A stretch of 64,000 nucleotides of DNA from Manduca sexta (Eukaryota > Arthropoda > Insecta > Lepidoptera > Sphingidae): positions 20,902,777-20,966,776 of the forward strand of contig NC_051141.1 of assembly GCF_014839805.1 (NCBI RefSeq), given 5' to 3'. The notes under the pieces are model-generated. The model was not told where the DNA came from, searched no databases, and saw only the letters and a program-made list of their open reading frames with translations. This document shows, piece by piece, positions 56,801 to 64,000 of the stretch (positions are counted from its first letter, which is position 1; each line of letters starts with the position of its first letter). A program made the translations under genes and the position numbers.

Positions 56801-59438
56801 CCCTGCATAACAAATCAGACAAACGACTCTCTCGATTTCACTCAAAGTGCCTATATGTTTACATGGGTTAGGGCATTTTCAAAAGCAAGTTCTCTAAATA
56901 ATTATGTACTTATGAAATCAGTCGTTATCTTTGGTATATGTGTGTAACTTTAATAAGCGACAAATGAATTCTCTTTATGCCGGAAATCAAAACAATTGAC
57001 GTATTCTTGAGGAATAGTGTCAAAACATTGTTCGACGAAACTCGATACGACGAAGTCGTGGACTGCCTGCATTTACCTGTCATATTGTTTATGGCTTTGT
57101 ACCTGCTGCTCTTGTAATCCACTACCCAATGTAACAATTGCGGGAGGTTGGGCTACATTATGCCCCCTCATATCTCCGCGTCCTGATTTTGTGTTGGGAC
57201 GGTGGCCTAAAACTAGTTCATACCAATAAATTAGCTGTATAAATGTGATTTTATAAATGTTTTTAATCAATTAATAATTACTATATATTATGCACACCGT
57301 ATTCTGATTTCATTCTGATTCCCCATATCCACATCCTTTCAATGAAATCGGCAGTTCTTGTGATATTACCTCGGCTATGAACTGTCCATGAGCAATGGAG
57401 TGACAATTAGTTGCGAACTTCTTCGCGAGATATTGTTTATCCGTCCAGAGCTAAAATATATTATACGTATATACAACCTTTGCTGCCTCCGTTACCAAAC
57501 TTAGTTTGTTATACTTATATCATACATTTTATAGTTTGTGTACAAAAATATTAAAGTATATAGTTAGTTGTAGACCGGACATCAGGGCCCAAATATTTGC
57601 TCCAAATGATATTACCGATTGGTAATTGGTAATAAGTCGTTGTTATTTGAAATGTTCGTATGACAAGATGTCACAGCGTCCTTGGATTTGACAAAAATAA
57701 TATTTTTATAGAAAATATGTTAATATTCGTATTAAAAACGTGCAATGGATAAAATATGAAGTACTTTACATTGATGTTTTGCTGTTTCACGCTACATTGA
57801 GTTACTATCACATAAGTGCAAAATTTTTGTATGACCATCTTCCCAATGTCCGCTCTATATAATCTTAGAACTTGTGAAGATTTTGTTGTTAGAAGTAAAT
57901 GTAAGAATCGATGAACGGATTTAGATTTAATATTGTACACGGAGCTTGCCCTTTTTTTAGCGGGAAAAGACGGATCAGGCCTACCACCACTAGGAGGTGA
58001 GTAGTACAGCTATGTTAATCTTGCTTGTCTTACGGACAAATGTCACACGGGGTAGAGCATCATCAGACACCTCTACGAGATAAATCGGGGCTACAAAAAT
58101 ACCGACCATAAAACGTCCAACTCGAAGTGATGATACCATGCTCTGTATTAACCTACCCGTATTTTACACCAAAAATGTACTTAAACCAGAACAACCAGAG
58201 GCTATATGCCTTCTCCATTCCTCAAACGACCCTGAGCTAACTCTTGATGAACACCATCAAGAGCTAGCGAGGAATGTAACAAGGGCGTCTATTTATATGT
58301 AGGATTTATATTGTAAACCGTATATAATATAGGTTTCCGTTGTACGTGTTTCTTGCTCTTTGGCTAAAGGCAACGTAATATTTTAATTACGTCATTATAT
58401 CACATTTGTTATATAACTAATTATAATAGGTTACGATTTATTACTGGATTGATGATAAAACCCATGATACCCAACTGAAAGACTCAAATCCGAAGTAACT
58501 AACTGCTGACTTCGTATTCCGTGCATGTTTCGTTCGGGTCCGAAATTTCGGCCGGACGTTTCATAGTAGTTTTGCAGGACTTCTCTTGAGTATGTCATAA
58601 TGTTTTTTTACAACGAAGGTATTCGTATCGTCAGGTTGGAATATCAAGAGCGTGGGCGTGAGTAACACGTCGATAGTGATCGCGGCGGACGACTCTCTCA
58701 TCGCGTGGGGCGTCTCACCCACATACGGGGAACTGGTAAGGATTCTATTGTTGTAAATGTCATAATAGCTCTAAGCACCCATCTGATATTTAAAACCACA
58801 AATGGTTATCACATTAGCATGAAATGTCGATCAGTTATGGCTATATTATTCGCTGGTCACCTTAAAATCATAAATAGTGTACAGAATCTAAATAAAAATA
58901 GCTCATAACGCTCACAGTGCAAATATCGGTGACAAGCATTGATGCAAAATGTTGAACATGTCTCATTGCACATTATTCTCTGGGATACATAGTGTCCTTA
59001 ACCTCGGCTACCTTAAAGCTCTCATACCTAATATATTACATGTAAAATAATACTTATATTATACTTGTGGACGGACCCTGTCACCCAAAATACAGTTTAT
59101 CCTAGTTTGGGTGCCAGGGGACTGAAACCTTAGTATGTAATATTGTTTTGGGAAATATTTAAAAAAGAAGATAATTTACAATAACCGTAATGTTTAAACT
59201 TGCTAAAAGTAATTCGTCTTCTTAGCTTTGATATGTCAAAGCATTTAACATGATATCGTAATTCCAGGGTATGGGCGAGATAAACAAATCCTCAGCAAAG
59301 CCCAAGGAAGTGAGCCGCATGGATGGCCTCAACATATCTCAAGTGACCATGGGCTACTCCCACACTCTGCTGCTCTGCGATGACACTTCCGAGGAGGTGA
59401 AGCAGAAAATCGCCAACCTGCCCGCGTTCGACCCTTAA
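38804..59438 (+). CDS. RCC2: RCC2 (TD-60-like RCC1-repeat protein), complete, 11 coding exons, 480 aa
   Basis: Coding exons: 38804-38989, 40382-40528, 41089-41164, 46291-46422, 47930-48029, 48935-49038, 51796-51962, 53131-53311, 54908-54985, 58635-58735, 59268-59438. All have GT/AG borders and phases agree, giving 1443 nt. Residues 1-60 are a basic, Ser/Pro-rich tail with a likely nuclear signal (GRKRAA, PRRKKP). Then come seven RCC1-type blades: AGMVSWDMV, GHSVLVSEDGEAYTFG, GRHHTLFVTDTGTVYACG, GAEFSMILDCNGILHSFG, GNNHTVAIDSKKRAFSWG, GGTYSLAVNDYGALFMFG, and SIVIAADDSLIAWG with MGYSHTLLLCDD. The family member RCC2 acts at centromeres and the spindle midzone with the chromosomal passenger complex and small GTPases. 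Length is slightly under the human protein (522 aa), with the difference in the N-terminal tail. Introns carry many insertions, including a Copia element in intron 3. Confidence 0.95.
39520..39840. repeat. Diverged repeat shared with 4967-5225 (LTR-like), copy 2
   Basis: In RCC2 intron 1. Has ACACCGCCATCTCGTCAACATC and GAGGGACCGCGGCCGGTCAG, then CCTTCCATAGAGGAACGC, in the same order as the copy at 5 kb. The minus-strand frames over it show no recognisable domain. The preceding 39350-39510 segment, with AATAAATAAA, may belong to the same element. Confidence 0.5.
39905..40098 (-). repeat. Non-LTR retrotransposon 3' end / SINE-like family, copy 3
   Basis: Reverse-complement copy of the family at 4098, 25612 and 51060 (ATAAACAGTAGAAACACCAT, TACAAAGTATTGTTTGG). 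In RCC2 intron 1. Confidence 0.7.
40755..40870 (+). repeat. Probable LINE 3'-region fragment
   Basis: CCAGGGCACCTACTTTTCGC and GTTACATCCCATGATGTGAT followed by GGGGGCGAGCCTATCAC resemble a retroelement 3' region common in moth genomes. Only one copy is in this window, so the call rests on general resemblance. Confidence 0.35.
41518..41714 (-). repeat. Copia 3' LTR
   Basis: 197 bp, the partner of the LTR at 45700. One terminal base is changed (TGGTG instead of TGTTG). The purine tract abuts it at 41715-41723. Confidence 0.92.
41678..44870 (-). pseudogene. Copia pol (protease, integrase, RT, RNase H), broken
   Basis: In order on the minus strand: aspartic protease motif WYIDSGAT near 44845; pre-integrase zinc finger (HKRMGH ... 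CVPCC); integrase core with catalytic Asp (VYTDLCGP), Asp (LRSDNGKEF) and Glu (QNGLSERMNRT) between 44280 and 43950; RT of the Copia type with YVDD near 42690; RNase H with GYCDADWA and EPMIIYSDNQS. Breaks: frame changes near 44385-44365, 43030 and 42820, and an in-frame TAA near 42045 inside RNase H. Domains are well conserved, so inactivation looks recent. Confidence 0.9.
44917..45585 (-). pseudogene. Copia gag
   Basis: Starts MATTNLQIAKLAGRENYSTW, the Copia-type Gag N-terminal domain, and runs through the SSVEDYLNKIMSTAYKLRN block. A one-base length change in a T-run near 45010-45016 shifts the frame just before the CCHC zinc knuckle, which is still visible in the next frame. The knuckle is therefore lost from this frame. 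Confidence 0.85.
45686..45698 (-). other. Copia primer-binding site (half initiator tRNA-Met type)
   Basis: ATTATGGGCCCAG, read on the minus strand one base inside the 5' LTR, is complementary to the anticodon-stem region of initiator tRNA-Met, as in Drosophila copia. This is unlike the 3'-terminal priming of most LTR elements. Confidence 0.75.
45700..45900 (-). repeat. Copia 5' LTR
   Basis: 201 bp, TGTTGAAATTATACACGG to the terminal CAACA on the plus-strand reading. It contains a 6-bp AAATTT expansion relative to its partner. Confidence 0.92.
46081..46260 (+). repeat. Probable retroelement fragment
   Basis: CGGGCTCAGCAAAGTGAACC, AAGTGGAGTGAGGTCCAGTG and CCACCGCCGGCTAACAGTG differ in composition from flanking intron and resemble LINE 3' sequence in moths. 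No second copy is in the window. Confidence 0.3.
46821..46862. repeat. Short perfect hairpin
   Basis: Arms GTAATAACGC / GCGTTATTAC extend after a one-base mismatch through CTTAG / CTAAG, around a 10-base AT loop. RCC2 intron 4. Possibly a transposon scar. Confidence 0.6.
47730..47878. mobile_element. Foldback MITE, copy 1 (RCC2 intron 4)
   Basis: Inverted arms of about 65 bp, e.g. ATGACAGCTACATG and CATGTAGCTGTCAT, GTGTCACGGGAATAT and its partner TTTTTCCGTAACAC. A related copy is at 54627-54738. Confidence 0.7.
48448..48600. mobile_element. MITE with TTTTCAATAAACGATC inverted ends (RCC2 intron 5)
   Basis: TTTTCAATAAACGATC at 48448-48463 and its exact inverse GATCGTTTATTGAAAA at 48585-48600. 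A second palindrome GATCTTGATC abuts the left arm. No target duplication is evident. Confidence 0.65.
49079..49689 (+). mobile_element. Non-autonomous Helitron (611 bp), upstream member of a tandem pair
   Basis: 5' TCTATATATATAAAAATCAA and GAGAACGGCTGGACCGATAT; 3' GAAGTTCACCGGGTCATCTAG followed by T. No Rep/helicase frame. RCC2 intron 6. Confidence 0.8.
49690..49976 (+). mobile_element. Non-autonomous Helitron (287 bp), abutting the previous one
   Basis: Starts TCTATATATAAAAATGAATC immediately after the CTAG of the preceding element and ends GTCTGTCGGGTCAACTAG, then T. Same family as 26750-27033 and 53340-53602. Confidence 0.82.
50335..50440 (+). repeat. LINE 3'-end fragment
   Basis: GGTCGATTGGGAGAGAATGC, GGCATTAAGTCCGCCTATG and a GCAAATAAATAAA tail match the widespread moth LINE 3' terminus. 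The 104-codon frame over it (50096-50410) is not called as a gene. Confidence 0.6.
51060..51350 (+). repeat. Non-LTR retrotransposon 3' end / SINE-like family, copy 4 (longest)
   Basis: Includes the 5' extension GTCCGTCTGGGTAGGTACCA and CGCCAAGCAGCAGTGTGTAG, then the shared GTCTCAGAATGGCGAGCGCA ... CTTACCATCAGGCGAATGGC body. In RCC2 intron 6. Confidence 0.75.
52439..52960 (-). repeat. GC-rich retroposed segment with minus-strand poly(A) tail
   Basis: A run of T at 52437-52450 on the plus strand is a poly(A) tail on the minus strand. The adjoining 500 bp is much more GC-rich than the intron (CCCCGGGGTTAACCTGCGAA, GGTGCCAGCGGACGGTACGC). Overlapping frames on both strands have no recognisable domain. 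Probably the 3' part of an unidentified LINE, in RCC2 intron 7. Confidence 0.5.
53340..53602 (-). mobile_element. Non-autonomous Helitron (RCC2 intron 8)
   Basis: Minus-strand 5' TCTATATATATAAACATGAA and 3' GACAACATCTGTCGGGTCAA then CTAG/T. It abuts exon 8 by only 28 bp. Confidence 0.82.
53763..54148. mobile_element. MITE with GGGGACCGG inverted ends and TA borders
   Basis: ATAGGGGACCGG at the left and CCGGTCCCCTAT at the right. TA on each side fits a Tc1/mariner-type insertion. RCC2 intron 8. Confidence 0.6.
54627..54738. mobile_element. Foldback MITE, copy 2 (RCC2 intron 8)
   Basis: TGTGTCACGGGAATATAACC / GGTTATTTTTCCGTGACA inverted arms plus CATCTAGCTGTCATG, related to 47730-47878 but shortened at the left. 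Confidence 0.65.
55755..55860 (+). mobile_element. Helitron body fragment
   Basis: GAGACCCTGGAAAGTCCATA, TCCCGGGACTTTTATC and CACGCGGGTAAAGCCGGAAG match the 3' body of the 35858 family; the CTAG end is degraded. RCC2 intron 9. Confidence 0.5.
56260..56422. mobile_element. hAT MITE
   Basis: 163 bp with CAGGGTTTCTCAA / TTAGGAAACCCTG ends. The 8-bp flanks CTTAAATT (56252-56259) and CTTTAATT (56423-56430) differ at one base, a slightly decayed target duplication. Internal GGACCCC motifs. RCC2 intron 9. Confidence 0.75.
57961..57996 (+). other. RCC2: Candidate 36-nt in-frame cassette exon of RCC2
   Basis: Flanked by a strong acceptor (GCCCTTTTTTTAG) and donor (GAG|GTGAGT). It lies between exons 9 and 10, which both join at codon position 1. 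Its length is a multiple of three, and inclusion would add AGKDGSGLPPLG without a stop between DLT and GWNIKS. Known RCC2 proteins lack this insert, so it would be alternative. A chance match within a repeat is possible. Confidence 0.25.
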
Positions 59439-61668
59439 ACGGGGTCGACACAGGCCTCTAGACTCAACCAAGTGGCTCCAGCCACATTACCATGTGAGTC
59501 TACGACTCTTTTATGTCATTGAATGTTGTATTATGCGGTCCGGGGGTGGGTTTATACAGGAGGGAACCAAGTGTTGTGTTTAGAATAGGCTGTATTATGT
59601 TGTTAGCACTGGTGACGTAAGATTGTCAGGTATATCCCCGTTTCTATATTGACACTGTTGTAGTAGTTTATTCAAAAACTGACTTAAATGGTGTTGCATA
59701 CAGTGCACTGTATACAAATTGGTTCTAATGTATATCTGATCAATAACAATTCATTTAAAGTACTAACCACATAGTTGATGTCAGTTTATGACTACACTTA
59801 GACATGGAGCCAATATGTGGAAGGGAAGATGTAGTGCAATCTTACTCACAAATGCTGATTATATCGTATGTTGTATAGCATTTTGGCCCATTCAGTATTT
59901 CTTTATGAAACAGTTTGCCAATATTATTCTAAAGTTGACTTTCACTTGTTTCATACATTTTACAAGAACTTCAATCTTAATGGCTAAATAATTATTGAGT
60001 AATCACTATTACACTATTATCACCAACATTTCTCTAATTTCGAAAGACCCTAGAACCAGTGGAAACTCAATAAAGGGGAAATTAAACCATACAAAAGCTT
60101 CTTCCAAATCGGATTCATAGTTTTTGAGAAAAATTATGGACATAAAAACATATATACGGGTCAAATACAGGACTTGTTTTTTTTAAGCAGGTAAAACATA
60201 TCTCTTGTCCAATAAAAATATTAAACAATAGTATAAAAGTCTGTCATTATGTCCGTACCACTCGGTTCTATATAGAAGCGCCCTAAACACCTGTAAATAA
60301 GACCCACCCCTAGCGGACACGCTTAGATGTATAGATGTTTTTGAAACTCCTTTAATATAACGCACTGCCACTGAATGTTGTACCATAGACTAAATGGAAC
60401 ACATAAAATTTTTTCCACAATCGCTGTTAACTAAAGACTGTATATGTGTTTTTGAACGTATTATTTTTATTCAATCACGTAACTGTACATTATTGTGAAC
60501 GTTTAAATTATGTTTGGTTTTTTAACATACCTTGATAATCTTTTAATGATTGTAAAGCGGGGTACAGGCGGGTGTTTTGGGCCGTAAGGTATTCTTCGCT
60601 ATTATATCAACATAGGAGTCCTTTACACTAAATATGTGTTAAGATATGGCCATGATGTTGATGGCCAGAGTCGATAAACCTTGTTGACAGCGAATCACGG
60701 ATCGATTTTGATCATAAATCAATGAAAATAACATATGTTGCAGCGCCTTCAATATTTATACAGGCCTCATTTCAAGTCTGTTAAAAACACATTAGGGTGC
60801 ATGTCAATTATACGGTTTCAAAATGCCCGTCTAACTAGACTTGATAATTATAATTACCTTTAACAGATACTGCCACATTAATTACGCTACTTTATGTGAC
60901 CTTTGGAATATCTTAGATCTTGTCCCAGTATACTTGTAATGTTTAGTTAGTTAATTAGGTGTAAAATATTGCGTACGTTATGAAAATTATTGCGAAACGA
61001 GTTATAGAAATAAAATCAACCGATTGGACGATTAGTATGAGCCTGTATAGGAAAAACTTAATTTTCAATTTCCTAACATCTTAATGCTAGGTAAGACTCG
61101 CCCAAATTATAAGATACAATTATATGGCTTTGGACGATATACCATGTTTGGGTTTTGTTTTTTTTTTACCAACAGGGAGCATGCAGCCAAGTTAGGGCCT
61201 CAGACGGCTTTCAATACATAGTCTTACTTTGAATAAACATTTGTTTTGTTGCAGCGAAAGGATAAAATTAATTGGGTAAATAACTGTTCATAAACCATTT
61301 CATATTTGTTAAAATACAAGAGCGCAGTTTTACAATCAATGTGACCACATATTTTTATAGCTGCCCTATCTAAATCATGCCTTAGCGTGATGCAGTGATA
61401 TATTATCGTATGTTTTATAAAAAAAAAACCGAGCTCTACTCATTTATTAATCGACATAAAAGTACAAAGCCGATTATAATTTGTATTTGAACAATCAACC
61501 AACAAAAATCAGTAAATTGTACTTAACATAGAAAAACGACTCGTTTCGCTAATCCATGTGTTTCTCTGTAAGTTATCATCAACTTGACTGTCCATTTAGT
61601 AAGATGATGTTTTTTTATAACTATAGCATGGGGCGAGTGTGGTAATGATGGATGTCGAGCCTAGAGCC
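59439..61668 (+). other. RCC2: RCC2 3' UTR and flank
   Basis: No further coding sequence. AATAAA polyadenylation signals occur at about 60069, 61009 and 61230; which is used cannot be told. Few recognisable transposons up to 61660, consistent with a long 3' UTR. Confidence 0.45.
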
Positions 61669-61830
61669 CAGGGCCTTATTTTCTATGACAGTGAGAACTA
61701 CGTCCGTGTTTCGTTAACTTCGTGAAGTTAGCGCGGAATGGTACTCTGTATGCCAATTTTGACGTAAACGCGAGGAGTTGCGTTACGTGAACTGTCAAAA
61801 TAACTTGTGGCATAGGGAATTAGGACCCTG
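61669..61830. repeat. Probable MITE with CAGGG ends
   Basis: CAGGGCCTTATTTTCTATG at the left and CATAGGGAATTAGGACCCTG at the right are imperfect inverted repeats, with ACAGT.../...ACTGT further in. No clear target duplication. Confidence 0.45.
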
Positions 61831-64000
61831 GGGTTAGCCAAAACAGTTTTGTACAATCTTTAACGCCGATAGAAAACTAAAAAATATATATACAGGGTCA
61901 TTTTGACATTCCATTATTAAATGAACCTATGTACTCGTCTACACCTCTGCTAACTTTGTGCCAAAATTTATCCATGAATGGTGGGTATTTTTACCAAAAA
62001 TTCCGGTTTTAATTTTCTGTATTTTTAATCATTTTGAAATATGGCGTGTGCGTGAGTGTATTTCTGATAATTTGATGTAATCGCTGCGACAGAGTCTCTT
62101 ACTGTATTAGTAGTGGCATAAATTAAAATAAGTATGTGGTTTCATTTAGTAGCGCAATGTCAAAATAAGCCTGCATAGGAGTGACCCAAGCGACAGAGTA
62201 TCGCTACGATATATCATTCTCTTATATATATGTGTTTCCTTTTGACGTAAATGATTGAACAAAACCATTGTGGCTTCGGCCACTGATGAGTTGAGGTGAA
62301 AATGTTGACCAACAGGAGTGCTTAAACTAAACATGACGTCATTAACTCTCTTATTGGCTCATAATAATGTCAACGATGGTGGTTAGGCAAAAAAAACAAG
62401 ATTTTATGTAACCTACTATAGTGTGTAGTTGCAGATACACCTCCCTAAAAATAATTTTGGCGGCGCCCATGCAGGTAACCTCTTTGTTTTTGCAAAAAGC
62501 ACTTTAGGGTGCGGAAACCTCGGCAGAGTAACAGCGTGAGTAAACTGTTTTTGGGATAGTATTTATATACTTAACATCACCATCACGTAAGTATCCCATT
62601 CCAGGATCATCTTGGGTTCCCAACAGACCAGCGAAGGCTAATCATCTCTCGTCATTCGACGCTATTTGGACTCCACTCCTTTTAAAATTAGTTGTAATGA
62701 TGTCATTTTCCATGTCCATATAAAAAGAAATAGTGCAGTGTCTTCCCTTTGCTGGGTTGAAATAAAAAATACAGCGCTCAGTCAACATTTTGAACTTTCA
62801 ACGCTCCATTGAAGTAAGCGGATGGTGTGGTGTTTGTGGGTACTTCGATGTGCCTTCAAAAATATCAGGCATACCTCTACTAACAAATGTATGCGGTTGT
62901 AACTTGAACCGGTAACAAAGTACTAACAAGTAACTTATGCGAATGATCACTGCCGTGTATAAACTAGGCAGCACCGGGACAGTGTAGTTTCATAAAAGTT
63001 CACGGAGAAAAAACCACATTAAAATAGTTATGAGTGTAACTTCGTGGTTAAAAAATCCATAGATAATTGTTACTGAAATTCTCTAAACCCGCTGCCCTGT
63101 AAGCGTATAATGTGAATCGTACTATAGTATTGTCCACTAGCATTTTCCTAATAGTATTAAATTGACCAGATTCGTATTAGATTAAAGATGATCAGAAAAC
63201 GTTTTGGTAATAGTTTCCATCATATATATTTATTTTAATTAAAAAAACAATAATTCTAGTTATATAAAGGCACTAAATAGCGGATCAATGGAACAGTCGC
63301 ATGCCATATTGATCTAATATGCACCAGGTTTCAGACACACAAAAGAAAATCATGTCTTCTTAACTTTGAAGTCGTTTTTTGTCTGTCATGTTTAATCTAG
63401 TACAAAGTAATATATATTCTACATAAATTATTTTTTAAAGTACATCGAAGAGGTTGTGTGAGAATGTGTGAATTCGTGATACGCTCAATTAGAATGGAAA
63501 TTATTTTATAAAATTCAAGATGTTAATGTTCGACGTATCTGTCTAAGATTAATTTCTTAAGCGCACGCCGAGATTCCGTCTCGTTTCCAGTCCGGGGTGA
63601 GAACTATAAAATGAACTTAAATAAACTGCCTTGTGACGTCATTTAATTTAATAATTATTCATTGGCCATTTTAGTCTATTTCTCCAAAAGGTCAGTTTTG
63701 AAATTTAAGGGCCACCTTTTTGTTATCTTTTTCTTATATTTAGAATATTAGAGGTTGATTTGTTTCTGGATGACAATGACCGAATTACATAAACTGTTTA
63801 ATGATCACTGAAGTTAATGACGTTTCTGATCGTGGCTGTAAAAGTACGCATCGAAATCATATTAGGATTATACGTTACAAGCAGTTCTTTTTTTAAAAAA
63901 AACAATAAAATATTTTTTTAATATATAAAGATATGTTGTCAGTTTTCGAAAAAACCCAGCATTGAGCAGATAATTTTGAAATTGTGATTAACTTGAGGAA
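61831..64000. other. Downstream intergenic region, no gene seen
   Basis: AT-rich. All short frames have AT-ending codons and no domain. No RNA gene or complete element identified. Confidence 0.4.

Noticed and set aside
59778..60386. Short frames in the RCC2 3' flank (plus and minus)
   Set aside because: AT-ending codons, no domain, and location in a probable 3' UTR.

Overview
The window is nuclear DNA from an insect, most likely a moth or butterfly. Exons are GC-rich at third codon positions and sit in AT-rich, intron-heavy sequence. The transposon mix (non-autonomous Helitrons ending CTAG|T, tRNA-derived SINEs, an RTE-type LINE tail, hAT, Harbinger, P-like and TTAA elements, a Copia LTR element) is typical of Lepidoptera. 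No rRNA or true tRNA gene and no CRISPR array was seen.

Layout. 1-1100: 3' half of a PIF/Harbinger element (DDE nuclease exon plus a converging MADF gene). 1534-3130: a P-element-like transposon with matching ends, a perfect 8-bp target duplication and a decayed THAP domain. 5509-6489: a hAT derivative. 7366-13289 (minus): a previously unlisted two-exon gene for a small Cys-rich membrane protein; its 5.5-kb intron holds a SINE, a LINE tail, Helitron pieces and a complete Harbinger derivative. 13415-13460: a 30-bp scar matching a P-element excision footprint. 15906-23885 (plus): a single-exon 2659-residue protein built from about 16 higher-order repeats. 24705-29983 (plus): a five-exon Cys/Pro-rich gene (638 aa) sharing a CCC-containing motif with its giant neighbour. 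33179-34740 (minus): an intronless, frameshifted coding relic. 38804-59438 (plus): the complete coding region of RCC2 in 11 exons (480 aa), with a possible non-coding first exon near 30.5 kb. 41518-45900 (minus): a structurally complete Copia element in RCC2 intron 3. 59439-64000: RCC2 3' flank/UTR.

How it fits together. RCC2 is the only gene with a clear family: an RCC1-type seven-bladed propeller protein of mitotic chromosomes and spindle midzone. The two genes upstream on the same strand are unrecognised. Their shared cysteine motif, tandem order and lysine/proline-rich composition suggest a small local family of structural proteins (inference). The remaining sequence is dominated by transposon debris. 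The most unusual items are the repeat hierarchy in the giant protein, the P-like element with its matching footprint, the small minus-strand membrane-protein gene, and a 36-nt in-frame candidate cassette exon in RCC2.
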